DNA of 64,000 bases from assembly GCA_013407085.1 (NCBI GenBank), contig JACCGJ010009902.1:62001-126000 (forward strand), written 5' to 3'. This document shows, in pieces, positions 32,427-43,232 of the stretch (position 1 is the first letter of the stretch; the number at the start of each line of letters is the position of its first letter). A model generated the notes under the pieces. It saw only the letters and a list, made by a program, of their open reading frames with translations. It had not been told where the DNA came from and did not search any database. A program made the position numbers and the translations under genes. Origin of the DNA: Atriophallophorus winterbourni (taxonomy: Eukaryota; Platyhelminthes; Trematoda; Plagiorchiida; Microphallidae).

Positions 32427-32723
32427 TGTTGAGGAACTATAATTATTTTCCTCAAAAACTCATTATAGCTTATAGCTCATTATAATTTATGATTCTCGAT
32501 TCTGATTGGTCCATTTTGTCGGCCATAATGATTCAGTGTATAAATACACACGAGCGGCAGCCTAATGGCTTTTTGGTCAGAGACGGTAAAGCTCTTTGTC
32601 TAAACGGCCTGCCTTTGTTCTTGCTACGCGTAGTGTTGGGTTAGTGACTAATAGCATAAAGGTTTTCAGTGTTAAACATTTCGGGTAATTAATACTTGGG
32701 TTCTACTCGAGTAATATATAACA
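32427..32723 (+). repeat. 3' LTR (297 bp)
   Basis: Same ends as 28569-28859, preceded by the polypurine tract and followed by the CTTCT duplication. Confidence 0.92.
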
Positions 32724-32728
32724 CTTCT

Positions 32729-33002
32729 GACGACTGATTTAGCGACAACCCAACTAGAAGTTGGTGAAGGAACTATCAGAATAGCGGCTGCTCAGAAAGT
32801 GAAGGATCTTGGCATTACTATAACAGGCGATTTTAAATGGGCTACTCAATGTGCCGAAGCTGCAAACAAGGCTCGCAGAGAATTGTTCAGACTTCGCTCA
32901 GCGTTATCTTGCCGAAAACCTTCAATCTTCATTCCCTTATACAAAGTAATCTGGGCCTTGAATACGAGTGCTGGCGTTCACCCTGGGCACCGTACTTGGA
33001 AA
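32729..33002 (+). pseudogene. CR1-like RT, continued after the Ty3 insertion
   Basis: With one CTTCT copy and the Ty3 element removed, GKSCLL continues in frame to TTDLATTQLEVGEG. Motifs VKDLGITITGDFKWATQC, KARRELFRLRSALSC and IFIPLYKVI are the RT thumb region. A frame change near 32950 gives LEYECWRSPWAPYLEKD, cut at 33003-33010. Confidence 0.85.
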
Positions 33003-33154
33003 AGGATTTATAGATATATATTTACACAATCATTTAAAAATGAAAAAGTGCCACCCGGCAATACACGAGAAAAAGAAAGAAAAAAGTACAATATGAGGGG
33101 GAATTTTTTGTCCATTGTTCCACATGTCGATTTTTTGATTTTTTTGTTTTTTTT

Positions 33155-34657
33155 TCACAAATTTGAGGAGGGAACACATAATAGAATGCACTCTCTCCAC
33201 TGTTGCCGGTTCTCAGCCATCGTCGACAGCGTGTCAAGCCACAGACACTCACTATCCCTTGGACCCCACCCAGGAAGCCGCGTTCGTCCGACCCGAGCTA
33301 AACCCGACGTCAAGCGTTTTAAGGCCTTCTTCCAGGTCAGCGGTTGTCCACCTGAACACCGCCGCCAGCCTGGGCCAACCGACACACGCAGCGCGCGGGA
33401 GGGTAGGCGCTCAGGCTTCATTCTCAAGACATGCCCTAGCCAGCGGAGACGGGAACGGTCGATTAGGTCTCGTAGCATCAGGCTGTCCCCACCTAGAACA
33501 CGGTGCCTCACTTCAACGTTGCTAGTGCGGTGTTGCCACCACATTCGTGCAAGCCTCCGTAAACATCGATGTTCAAACACCTCCAAGCGCCGGAGCTCCT
33601 CTGCTCGTACTGCGCAGCTCTCGCACCCGTAAAGCAAGACCGACCTGACTGAGGCCAGGTAAACTCTCCCCTTGAGTCTCAAACTCACGTCAGACCGCTT
33701 CCAGAGATGACCTAGACTAGTGAACGCGAAGCGAGCTCTCGCAATGCGAGAGCCGATCTCACTTTCCAGCCCTCCTCCCGCCGTGATGCAGCTACCAAGA
33801 TAGGTGAACTGTTCCACACAGTCCAGACTGAGGTCATCGACCGTCAGAGTGGGCTGCAACCCCTCCCAATCTTGAAGAAGAACCTTACACTTAGTTGGAG
33901 CTAAGTGCAATCCGTACCTAGACGCCTCCAATGCTAGCTGGTTCAGGGCATTCTGTAGGAACACCGGATCATCACCAAGCAAAGCAATGTCATCGGCATA
34001 ATCAAGGTCAGTGACACGGTTACCTGGAAGTAGCTCGATCCCACCCTCAGTGAAGCTACGGAGAGCATTCTGGAGGACATCCTCGATCGCAAAGTTGAAC
34101 AAGAATGGGGACAGCGGACAGCCCTGGCGCACGCCACTGGTTGTGAGGAACGCCGGCGATAGGCTGCCGTAGACCCTGACCCTCCCTGATGAATGAGAAT
34201 AGAGCTCCTTCAAGATGGTGACATACTTAGGAGGGATGCCACTCCTAAGCAAGCAGTTCCAAAGAGTAGTTCTGTCCACCGAGTCGAACGCGGCCCGGAT
34301 GTCCAGAAAAGCTACGATGGTTGGTCGCCGGTACAGGTGTCTGTGCTCTAATAACTGTCGCAGGACAAAAAGCTGATCCACGCATCCTCGCCCCGGGCGG
34401 AATCCAGCCTGTTCCTCACGGCAACGTAACTCCCGAATGGGCGATAGCCGACGAAGGAGGATGGAAACCAGGAGTTTAGACGCGACAGGAGTCAGGGATA
34501 TCCCACGATGATTGGAACACAGATTCCGTGCGCCCTTCTTAAAGATTGGGATAACCGTCGATTCACCCCATGACGCCGGGACCCGCTCCTCAGCCCATAC
34601 TTTGGTAAACAAATCACGTAACTCCGCTGCCACAAGATCACCTCCCTCCTTAAACAA
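33155..34657 (-). pseudogene. RTE-like reverse transcriptase, long open frame (500 aa)
   Basis: KVWAEERVPASWGESTVIP, FKKGARNLCSNHRGISL, RCREEQAGFRPGRGC, VAFLDIRAAFDSVDR (catalytic Asp), SGVRQGCPLSPFLFNFAI, VTDLDYADDIALLGD (YADD intact), TYLGSCITAGG, RSRLRWLGHVLRMKPERLP, RLPGWGPRD. Ends in a normal stop. Upstream, a frame break near 34700 separates it from the linker. Any short frames on the plus strand here are shadows. Confidence 0.88.
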
Positions 34658-34744
34658 AATCGGGTGGAGGTCGTCAGGACCAGGTGACTTGTGGCGCTTT
34701 CAGTGCTCGAATTACCTCTCTCACCTCCTGGAGATCAGGAGCGG

Positions 34745-35413
34745 CTAAGGAACGGGCCAAGGCGTGCAAATCGGTGTCTCAGGCGGCGAGGTCGGAGGAG
34801 GTGGCTGGCTGAACTGAGCACCAAAGTGCTCAGCCCATCGTTCTAAGCGTCTACTAAGATTGGTGATCGGCGAGCCGTCAGTTTCGCAAATAGTCTCGCT
34901 CACTGTATTCAGTTTCGAACCAGTAGCTCTAATTAACTGAAACAATTTGCGAGTATTGCCCGATGCGGCTGCAACCTCCATCTCACAAGCACGTTGCGTC
35001 CACCAGAACTCGCGGTCATTCCTTAAGCTGGCCTTTAAGCGGGTATTGAATTCTCTCCGAGCACGGTTGTGTTCAGTGCCGGTGGGTAAAGTTCGACGGT
35101 GATCGATTAAAGCAAGTGACTGGGCCGAGATCCAAGAGCGTGGCAAAGCGCGGGTTGGTTGACAGCTTTCAGAAGTAGCACAGGACAGTGCTGTCCGAAC
35201 GAAGTTCCAGTGCTGCTCAACATCAGACGGGGGTGCTTCTGCGAGCTCCCTGGTCAATGCATGATGGAACTCGGTTCTGACAGCGGGGAGCATCAAAGAG
35301 GCGGTGTCTACATGAGTTCGTCTTGCGCGTGCCTTACCCCAAATTGGAAGTTGACTGTCGCACAGACTAGCGCATGGTCTGAGTCCACACTGGTGGTCCA
35401 GTATGAACGACAA
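34745..35413 (-). pseudogene. RTE-like linker between endonuclease and RT
   Basis: Reads PTRALPRSWISAQSLALIDH, DREFWWTQRACEMEVAAASG, NTRKLFQLIRATGSKL and RLERWAEHFGAQFSQP, the conserved region before RT in this clade. It is out of frame with the endonuclease by a small indel near 35400 and with the RT by another near 34700. Confidence 0.8.
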
Positions 35414-36150
35414 TCCTTGATGCTACCACGCCACCTGTAGCTAATAGCAATGTGGTCCATTTGAGACCAGACGTGCTGTGATGGTGAGCGCCATGTGGCC
35501 ATTCGACGCTGGGAACGCCGAAATGCCGTACTGGAGAGATAGAGGCGGTGATCGCCACAGAATGTGAGCAATTGTTCTCCGTTATCTGAACGCCCGCCTT
35601 CCAGCCCATACTGACCTCCTAGGTGGCGCTCGTATTCAGACAAACGACCAACGCGAGCGTTGAGATCTCCTGCCATGATTACGACATCTGTCCTGCTTGT
35701 CTTGCGAAACAAACTATGCAACTTCTCATAGAAGTTGTCCTTACTGAGATCCACACTACAGTCCGTTGGAGCGTAGGCAGAAATCACAAACAAATCCCTC
35801 CGCGTTTCGCACCGCCTGTTCACCCGACAGTGGCCACGAAATCGTGCACCGCACAGTCTGCTGTCAACGGGAATCCACTCTAAGAGTGATTGCTCAGCAC
35901 GGGAACTGAGCGCGATACCGACGCCAGCCAATCCGGCAGAGGAAGCATCCGGGTCACTAGAGAGGCGCAGGTGGAATCTGCTGTCTGGTTCAGCTGGTGA
36001 GACCAACTGACAGACTTCGCTTGTGTCACGGAAACGGGTTTCCGACAAGCAGCAGATATCAATGCCTAACGTCTCAATCGTTCGTGCAAGGCCGGCCTGT
36101 TGTCCCGGTTGTAGCAAGGTCCGAACGTTAAACGAAGCTAACCTAAATGA
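35308..36150 (-). pseudogene. RTE-like endonuclease domain
   Basis: FRLASFNVRTLLQPGQQ, IDICCLSETRFRD (catalytic Glu), RDLFVISAYAPTDCS, DVVIMAGDLNARVGR (Asp/Asn), WRSPSQHVWSQMDHIAISY and DSDHALVCATV. All catalytic blocks present and no stop within the domain. The element seems to lack most of a 5' UTR. Confidence 0.88.
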
Positions 36151-36182
36151 AACCCGCGGGCGTAGAAGAGTTGCAGGATATA

Positions 36183-36578
36183 ACATGTCTCGAAAGGGTC
36201 CAGAGCCTTGCGACTAGGATGGTTGAGGGTCAGACAGGTAAAACCTATGAGGCTAGACTCAAGGACCTCGGTTTGTTCTCACTAAAGAGACGGCGGCTGC
36301 AAAGTGACCTCATAGAAGCCTTCAAGATTCTAAAGGGTCTTACGGGTGATAATATTACTGAAATCCTTAAACTTGCCCCTAAAGCAGCTACAAGGGGTAA
36401 TTCTATGAAACTTCTTAAGAGCAAGTCCAGGTTGCTGGCACGTGAGCACTTTTTCAGCAACCATGTGGTCAACTTCTGGAACAAGCTCCCAGATTGTATA
36501 GTAAGCCTCCCAAATGTGTTTAGCTTTAAAAGGGAATTAGACGTTAAATGGTCTATCATATTTCCGCACATTGTCTAA
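36183..36578 (+). pseudogene. CR1-like LINE, C-terminal RT region
   Basis: ITCLERVQSLATRMVEGQTG, LGLFSLKRRRLQSDLIEAFK, FFSNHVVNFWNKLPDCIVS and FKRELDVKW, the standard end of CR1/Jockey-type ORF2. Stop at 36576-36578. It continues the RT cut at 33002. Confidence 0.85.
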
Positions 36579-36613
36579 TAAACAACTTTAAAAAAACGTA
36601 TTTTTACATTTTT

Positions 36614-36716
36614 ATCATATCTGTCTAGGCCTGGACAACCTGACAGCAAATTAGCCCACATGCAGTCTATGACTGTGTTTCACTTTACCTCAACTAGGCT
36701 AGTCATTTCATACACC
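36614..36716 (+). repeat. SINE-like repeat, diverged
   Basis: tcatatctgtctaggcctgg, then a weakened tail (gactgtgtttcactttacct), within the CR1-like 3' UTR. Confidence 0.65.
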
Positions 36717-37139
36717 ACACATTGTTCACGCATATTATTGCATTGTTTCCTGAATAGCTGACCTCTCACCGTGCTGGTGAAGAGAAACCCTACCTTACTT
36801 TCGAGATATTCGGAAACAAGAACGTGTGAAAAGTACGAACTGTATACTCGATATCGAAGTGCCGGGTGCTCATCCGCATACCGTCGAAGGAAATCTGGGC
36901 GCGTGATTGGCTTTTAGCCACCTTCAGCCCTGTGCAACTTGAACTTGAACTACTCATTGCTATAATCAATAGTCAATAGTTAATTAATTGTAAAATAAGG
37001 TCATAGCTTCAAATAAACGTAGAATGCTTTGCAAAGTGAAACAATAAAAGATAAAATGTCAGTATGCGGTTCAAAGGCCTTAAAGCAGGCCTCGCTTGCC
37101 TTTGAACTGTAACTTCCTTGGATTCTTGTTTAAATTGTA

Positions 37140-38429
37140 TTGGTAGATAATCGAAACCAGACATTGCTCCCCACATCATCCAGTGCGGCGTTTAATGTAC
37201 GGACTTTAGCTAGCATCGGACAGCAGGCAGCCTTGGCTCGCACGCTTGATAGCCTCAACGTCGATGTGTGCTGTTTGTCGGAAACACGCATGCATGACTC
37301 TAGCTCAGTTACACGATTGTCTAACCCTTCGAACTTACGTAAGTCACACTATCTACGTTTGTCCACTGATGACGATGCCATGGTATCTGGTCAAGCTGGT
37401 GTCGGAATCGTCTTGAGTGAGCGAGCTGAGGTCGCACTGTTAGACTGGATCCCAGTCGACAGTCGCCTTTGTGCAGTAAGACTACAGGGTTCGTGCAAAA
37501 AAGGCCGATTTCGCAACCAATCCCGCGACCTGTTTGTGGTTGCTGCCTATGCACCGACTAATTGTAGCTCTGAACGTGACAAGGATGAGTTTTATGGAAG
37601 ATTACAAGAACTCATTAGACTTGCATCGAGGAGTGACATCGTTGTCCTAGCTGGAGACATGAATGCACGTGTTGACCGTCTATCCATAAACGAGCATTTC
37701 GTGGGTGGACGGTTTGGTCTCGATTGTCATCGTAATGACAACGGCGAAAGATTGCTTAACTTGTGCTCAGAGCACAGACTGTACCTTGCCAGCACTAACT
37801 TCCGCCATTCGAAGCGCCACTGCTCCACTTGGAGATCTCCATCGGCGGCCTTGTTCACGCAAATTGACCATATTGCTATCAGCTACTCCTGGCGAGGGAG
37901 TGTGCAAGATTGCCGCTCCTACTGGGGCACCTGTCTAGAGTCCGATCATGCGTTAGTCTGTGCTAAGCTCTCGATGCGTTTTGGTGGGAAACGTAGAAAT
38001 GTTGCAAGGCAGTTGAATGTTGCTAGGCTTAACGATCTCCCGGTTCTCCGAGGGTTTCAGGCCAATTTGAGTCTGCATCTGTCTACAGTTCCCCAAAATA
38101 GTATCGATGACCAATGGAGTGGGATTCAAACCTCCTTGGAAACAGCCGCGTTGGATAGTTGTGGGTTGACTTCCCGTGTAGCTCAGCACTGGGTTTCTGC
38201 GAATTCTCTCCAATTAATGGACCAACGTCGGTTGCTTTCTGCTGATAGCATACATGATGCGTCACGAAGGCTTATTAAACGTAAACTGGTTGCCAGTTTG
38301 AGAACCGACAGGGAAAGTTGGTGGAGCTCTAATGCTACGGAAATGCAATCTGTGGCAGCTGTAGGCAATTTCAGAAAATTGTTCCAACTCATCAGAACAA
38401 CTGAAAGCGGGCGACTAGGCATCAGTTAG
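37140..38429 (+). CDS. RTE-like ORF, endonuclease and linker (429 codons to TAG)
   Basis: AAFNVRTLASIGQQAALART, VDVCCLSETRMHD (Glu), VGIVLSERAEVALLDWIP, LFVVAAYAPTNCSSERD, DIVVLAGDMNARVDR (Asp/Asn), FTQIDHIAISYSWRG, ESDHALVCAKLSM. Linker: QHWVSANSLQLMDQRRLL, FRKLFQLIRTTESG. The frame stops at TAG 38427-38429 and continues without shift in the next codon. The start codon is uncertain because the conserved domain begins almost at once. Confidence 0.85.
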   Translation: MVDNRNQTLLPTSSSAAFNVRTLASIGQQAALARTLDSLNVDVCCLSETRMHDSSSVTRLSNPSNLRKSHYLRLSTDDDAMVSGQAGVGIVLSERAEVALLDWIPVDSRLCAVRLQGSCKKGRFRNQSRDLFVVAAYAPTNCSSERDKDEFYGRLQELIRLASRSDIVVLAGDMNARVDRLSINEHFVGGRFGLDCHRNDNGERLLNLCSEHRLYLASTNFRHSKRHCSTWRSPSAALFTQIDHIAISYSWRGSVQDCRSYWGTCLESDHALVCAKLSMRFGGKRRNVARQLNVARLNDLPVLRGFQANLSLHLSTVPQNSIDDQWSGIQTSLETAALDSCGLTSRVAQHWVSANSLQLMDQRRLLSADSIHDASRRLIKRKLVASLRTDRESWWSSNATEMQSVAAVGNFRKLFQLIRTTESGRLGIS

Positions 38430-40157
38430 TTGATACGTGAAGCAGATGGTTTGCCAGTTTTTAACATGCACAGACGCATGGAGCGATGGGCAGAACATTT
38501 TGAAGCACAGTTTAACTGGCCTTCTGCACCCACTGATTTCGAGAATACGGAACACTGTACCCCATGGTCGATTTCTCTTGAGGCTCCGACTCAATCAGAG
38601 ATTTACAGTGTAGTCCGGAGCCTTAAGCGCCATCGGGCATCAGGTGCTGATGCTTTGCTTCCGTCATTGTTCAAAGATGGCGGTTTCGCTTTAGTTCGCG
38701 AACTTCAAGCGCTGTTCGCCAACATATGGGCTGAGGAACGCGTTCCGATCCCTTGGAGAGAATCAGTAATTGCTCCTATTTTCAAAAAGGGACGGCGCGA
38801 TTCCTGTGAAAATCATCGGGGTATCAGTCTCATTTCAGTAGCTCCTAAAATACTGGCGTCCATTCTGCTTCACCGATTGAGTACCAAACGGGAAGAGCAA
38901 ATCCGTGAGGAGCAAACTGGGTTTCGTGCCGGCCGAGGGTGCATAGATCAAATTTTCACACTCCGTCAGTTACTGGAGCAACGCCACACTTTTCGTAAAC
39001 CAACTATCGTGGTATTCCTTGACATCCGAGCGGCATTCGATTCAATCGATCGTGAAAGTCTTTGGAACTGTCTACTGAGACATGGAGTGCCCGAGAAGTA
39101 TGTTTGGATCTTGAAAGCATTATATTGCCAAACTTCGGGCAGGGTTCGAGCGTACGGACAATTGTCGTCCTCGTTCAATATCTCCAGCGGGGTGCGGCAG
39201 GGCTGCCCTATCTCGCCGTTCCTTTTTAACTTCGCGATCGACGATGTCCTGAGAAAAGCTTTAGCTGGCCTGGTGGGCACAGGTGTTGAACTTCTGCCGG
39301 GTGAGCGAGCGACCGATCTAGAGTATGCCGATGACATCGCACTTCTGGGAGATGACCCTCATATAATGCAACAAACCCTGGACCGCCTGGCACTTGAAGC
39401 TTCAAGGTATGGCATGTGCTTTGCGCCTAACAAGTGTAAAACACTTACCCAGGATTGGAGCGGCTCTCTTCCAAACCTAACTGTGTGCGATGTCAATCTT
39501 GAATTGGTCGACTTCTTTGTTTACCTTGGCAGTTGTATCTCCGCTGGAGGTTGTGTCGAGGACGAGATCTCACATCGTGTTCGCAAAGCGGGTGCAGCGT
39601 TTGCTAACCTTCGCCACCTGTGGCGCCGACGCGATGTTTCACTCCATACTAAAGGCCGAGTGTACAAGGAAGTGGTGCGTGCTACACTCCTTTATGGCTG
39701 CGAAACCTGGTCTATCCGATCGGAAGATGTCCGTCGGCTTTCTGTTTTTGATACCCGTTGCCTGCGTAGAATTGCTTGCATTCGGTGGCAGCATCGTATT
39801 ACAAATATAGATGTCTGCAAGCGGGTGTTCGGACTAAGTGGCCACGGACTGAGAGAAATGCTGATGCTTGCTCGCTTGCGATGGTTGGGACGTGTATTAA
39901 GAATGCCTACTCACCGTTTACCGTACCGCGCCTTATTCACAGAGCCTGACAGAAGCTGAGAGAAAAGATCGGGTGGCCAGTCCATGACGTGGCGCGTTGG
40001 GATGAAGAAACTCATCGTTGCGCTAGGCTCAGTTGGGCGTACTTGTTTGCCTGGGTGGGGTCCAAAAGCTCCACCTAATAGTTGGCTGGAAACCTTACGC
40101 GATATGGCTACAAACCGAAGTCAGTGGCGCCAGTGTATTTTATTATGTGTGTCATAA
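38430..40157 (+). pseudogene. RTE-like ORF, reverse transcriptase (after TAG; one frameshift)
   Basis: ERWAEHFEAQFNWPS, SLKRHRASGADALLPSLF, FKKGRRDSCENHRGISL, EEQTGFRAGRGC, VFLDIRAAFDSIDRE (Asp), SGVRQGCPISPFLFNFAID, LEYADDIALLGDD (catalytic YADD intact), VYLGSCISAGG, LWRRRDVSLHTKGRVY, ARLRWLGRVLRMPTHRLP. A frameshift near 39957 (after EPDRS) moves the end (SMTWRVGMKKLIVALGSVG, CLPGWGPKAPPNSW, NRSQWRQCILLCVS) to another frame with TAA at 40155-40157. Confidence 0.87.
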
Positions 40158-40639
40158 TTTTTTATTCGGTATTATTTTACATGAAAAAACAAAAACAAAA
40201 CAAAAAACCCAAAAAATCGCATGCAGTGAAACTACAAAAACAAGCTGCTTTTTTGTGCATTTGCTTTTGCGTATTCCGCTTGCCTGCTTTCTCTTTTCCA
40301 CGCGCTTGCTTATATGCTTTTCCTGCTTCATATTGCTTGGCACTTTGTCTGGCTCCAGACTTATGCTTCATGATGATGATGATGAGTGCGGCGAATGCTA
40401 TCATATTGTTTTCAAACTGTGAAAATGGCTCCGTTAATAATAAAAATGGAACAGCCAGAATCTTGGAACGCTTTAGGTGTGGTAAAAATGAAAAATTCGT
40501 CAATCAAGGTAAGCATACCCTTCTATATGTCAGTCTAAACGTTGTTTAGAAACGAAAATGGCCGGCAAATTGTTGATTGCTACACTCCAAAATCGAGAGA
40601 TACTTATTTTATAAGAATATGCTGCGGCCGATTATGTTG

Positions 40640-40910
40640 CTCGTTATGCGCAACAACATGTGATGTCCACGGTGGTGAATAAGAAGAGAGAACTGAAAGA
40701 GATTCCTGCATGAAAGAACAATTTTGATGAATGCACAATAGATGAAAGTGAGATCTCCCTGCAGATGACGGTATTCGAGGGAGAACAGTTAACACGGCGT
40801 CAGATTTTCTTTGTACTCTATACAGGAACAGCCTCGAATGAATTTTGTAGCTCTGCGCTGCGGTTCCTCCAGTCGATGTAGTCCTTCTGTAGCTATGGTG
40901 TCCAGGCGCT
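40640..40910 (-). pseudogene. LINE ORF2 C-terminal fragment (CR1/Jockey-type)
   Basis: Minus strand reads LHRLEEPQRRATKFIRGCSC, a stop, then LFSLEYRHLQGDLTFIYC, the conserved end of CR1/Jockey-type RT. Short, with stops. Confidence 0.6.
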
Positions 40911-41147
40911 TGGGAATATCTTAGCATCGAAAGCTACATAGGTGCGCCTAAAAAATCTTATTCGCTCTTGGCCCATGTAGGAACTTTGCAACAATGACGA
41001 GATTAACCTAGGTTACGTTGAATAATGAACACAAGTCATATTCTCTTTCGACTTGCATGCTGTGTTCCATTGAGCGTTTTTTTGCGGCCATTACCCCCTC
41101 AATGTTTTAAACGCTGTTCTCAACACATGTTCGTCCACTATTGGCTA

Positions 41148-41254
41148 CCCGTGCAGCACTTCTGTGCTACGCACCTGACAGTATCTTATCCCACGTGCAG
41201 TCTCTCTCTGTGTGCGGCATCTTTCCTGGATCAGACTTGTGCTTTCATACCATG
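41148..41254 (+). repeat. SINE-like repeat with internal deletion
   Basis: Starts at the cgtgcagcacttctgtgct 5' block and jumps to ctgacagtatcttatcccac and the 3' tail gatcagacttgtgctttca. Confidence 0.7.
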
Positions 41255-42039
41255 CAGCTAACTGTTCCAAATTGATTTGCCACCGGTAGTGAGCTGCATG
41301 CGAATACACGGTGGAGTCTCACTGCCATTTCTATTTTCCTTTCCCGTATCTGTCTAGGCCTGGGTAACCTGGTAGTATCTTAACCCGAGAGCTGGGCAGT
41401 ACGCGCAGAGGAGCTCCGGCGCTTGGAGGTGTTTGAACATCGATGTTTACGGAGGCTTGCACGAGTGTGGTGGCAACACCGCACTAGCAACGTTGAAGTG
41501 AGGCACCGTGTTCTAGGTGGGGACAGCCTGATGCTACGAGACCTAATCGACCGTTCCCGTCTCCGCTGGCTAGGGCATGTCTTGAGAATGAAGCCTGAGC
41601 GCCTACCCTTCCGCGCGCTGCGTGTGTCGGTTGGCCCAGGCTGGCGGCGGTGTTCAGGTGGACAACCGCTGACCTGGAAGAAGGCCTTAAAACGCTTGAC
41701 GTCGGGTTTAGCTCGGGTCGGACGAACGCGGCTTCCTGGGTGGGGTCCAAGGGATAGTGAGTGTCTGTGGCTTGACACGCTGTCGACGATGGCTGAGAAC
41801 CGGCCACAGTGGAGATAGTGCATTCTATTTTGTGTTCCTCCCTCAAATTTGTGAAAAAAAGCAAAAAATCGACATGTGGAACAATGGACAAAAAAATTCC
41901 CCCTCATATTGTGTGGCACTTTTTCATTTTTAAATGATTGTGTAAATATATATATATATATATATATATAAAACCCACTTGCAGTATTTGACTGTGCAGC
42001 AATTTGCCTGGATCAGGTTTGTGATTTCGTACATACCCG
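41253..42039 (+). repeat. SINE-like repeat split by an RTE-like LINE tail
   Basis: SINE 41253-41386 (gtgagctgcatgcgaataca to gtagtatcttaaccc) resumes at 41972 (acccacttgcagtatttgac to tttgtgatttcgta). The LINE inserted between them. Confidence 0.8.
41387..41971 (+). mobile_element. RTE-like LINE, 5'-truncated copy (family of 33011-36174)
   Basis: Encodes RRLEVFEHRCLRRLARVWW, RSRLRWLGHVLRMKPERLP and RLPGWGPRDSE and ends in a long (TA)n run at 41948-41970. It is an almost exact copy of the 3' part of the minus-strand LINE at 33011. The SINE halves meet at a shared AACCC (41382-41386, 41972-41976), a probable TSD. Confidence 0.85.
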
Positions 42040-42079
42040 TAGTATACCCAAAGTTTAAAGGTGAACGTTATTCTTTGGA

Positions 42080-42290
42080 TATGCAATCGTGCAGCACTTC
42101 TGTATTTCAGCTAACACCGTGCTAAATTGATTTGCCACCGATAGTGAGCTGCATGCGCATTCGCGCGGTAGTCTCACTGCAATTGCTATTTTTTCCATAT
42201 CTGTCTAGGCCTGGGAAATCTGACAGTATCTTATCATATGTACAGTCTCTGACTGTGCGTGGCTTCACTGTGATTTCATAATTACGTACA
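42080..42290 (+). repeat. SINE-like repeat
   Basis: Nearly full length: atgcaatcgtgcagcacttc, gtgctaaattgatttgcc, atctgtctaggcctggg, then a diverged tail. Confidence 0.75.
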
Positions 42291-42403
42291 TTATTCGTTG
42301 GAGAGGGTACAAAACTAGTGCATAGTATGCGCCACCTTACATATGAAGATAGAGGGAGCTTGCTTAATGTTTACCCGTTATAACTCCCAAAGAAACGTTA
42401 GAC

Positions 42404-42663
42404 TTGCTCATGACCCGCTGCATTCTTCTCGGCCAATACGGTGACGAGTTTCTCTGGTTCTTCGGACTAGTAGGCGAATCAATGACTCTTGGATATGAAG
42501 TTAAGTTGCAGAAGCCTAGAAGTCTTATGTTCGTTAATGAGAGCGCGCTATTTATGCGGGTGGTGAACAATTGGAACTCGTTTCCGAACGAGCTCCTGCA
42601 ACTACAATCAGGCAGCATTTTAAATGCGCATTTGAGAAGTATTTTGCAAGACGTTGGAACTTG
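42404..42663 (+). pseudogene. LINE ORF2 C-terminal fragment
   Basis: ALFMRVVNNWNSFPNELLQL with ILNAHLRSIL matches the last residues of CR1/Jockey-type ORF2 (FFSxRVxNxWNxLPxEVV). Preceded by YEVKLQKPRS. Confidence 0.6.
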
Positions 42664-43116
42664 AACCCTTGAGCGATGAAGTAGTCCTATACTCTTAGGG
42701 TTTGCCTTGTCAACAGAAGTCAGCCATGTTTCATGTTGTAAAGAAACTTAAACGGAATATCATTTATTCTGCTTTCGTGTCAGAAAAAGATGAATGAGAG
42801 ATATATGGCCCTCTATTAGCATACATTGAATAATTGAACAGCCTTGCACTCCGCGTGCGTGTCAGGGATTCCGATTCGGTTAGCTTTCCAACAATGCCTG
42901 ATTCCCGCAAAGATGCATAATTTGCTCCCGTTAGTTCCTGATTTTTGGTAACGACCTCAGTGCAAACATAACTTATTATTTCGGCCGATGACATCAAAAT
43001 GTGGCGAACTCAACACTCTTTGAAAGATCACGTAAAACTTCATTTTGGTTTCAACGTTTGTCACAACTGATCAAATCTTAACCCTTTTAACATATGTATT
43101 TGTCATCTAGTGCCCA

Positions 43117-43232
43117 TTTCTATTTCCATTCTCATATCTGTCTAGGCCTGGGCAACCTGACAGTATCTCAGCCCACGTGCAGTCTCTGACTGTACGGCAC
43201 TTTGCCTGGATCAGGCTTGTGCATTCATTCAT
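43117..43232 (+). repeat. SINE-like repeat with perfect 11-bp TSD
   Basis: Flanked by TCTAGTGCCCA at 43106-43116 and 43233-43243. 5' truncated, ends in (cattcattc). Confidence 0.9.

Larger units (their letters stand above)
28569..32723 (+). mobile_element. Ty3/Gypsy element inserted in the CR1-like LINE, internally deleted
   Basis: LTRs 28569-28859 and 32427-32723 (TGTTGAGGAACTATAATT...ATATATAACA), nearly identical except for a ~20-base extra repeat in the 3' LTR (cttatagctcattata) and a small gap. Polypurine tract aaaaggggagg at 32416-32426. Immediately after the 5' LTR comes the middle of RT, so primer-binding site, gag, protease and RT start are deleted. It also carries a nested RTE-like LINE (29282-30657). 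Confidence 0.92.
33011..36174 (-). mobile_element. RTE-like LINE, minus strand, nearly full length
   Basis: Reads from 36174 down to 33011. Endonuclease, linker and RT are all present, then a 3' UTR ending at a (TA)n run (33011-33020). Flanked by aggattta (33003-33010) and aggatata (36175-36182), an 8-base TSD with one mismatch. The 3' 570 bases recur at 41387-41971. Confidence 0.85.
25300..36960 (+). mobile_element. CR1-like LINE, interrupted by two insertions
   Basis: ORF1 25352-26451, endonuclease 26453-27204, RT 27222-28568, RT continued 32729-33002, C-terminus 36183-36578, then a 3' UTR ending near the cttgaacttgaac tail at about 36950. Insertions: Ty3/Gypsy 28569-32723 (TSD CTTCT) and minus-strand RTE-like LINE about 33011-36174 (imperfect TSD aggattta/aggatata). 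Removing both restores one continuous RT reading frame. Confidence 0.85.
37090..40387 (+). mobile_element. RTE-like LINE, nearly intact
   Basis: ORF 37140 to 40157 with one in-frame TAG and one frameshift, followed by a 3' UTR of about 225 bases ending in (ATG)n at 40370-40387. The 5' end is approximate. The last ~40 bases (ttggcactttgtctggctcc, agacttatgcttcatgatg) resemble the 3' end of the SINE family. Confidence 0.88.

Noticed and set aside
33163..33632. Plus-strand open frames
   Set aside because: Antisense shadows of the minus-strand RTE-like RT.
40033..40549. Overlapping open frames on both strands
   Set aside because: They lie in the LINE 3' UTR; low-complexity Lys/Phe composition from A- and T-rich runs.
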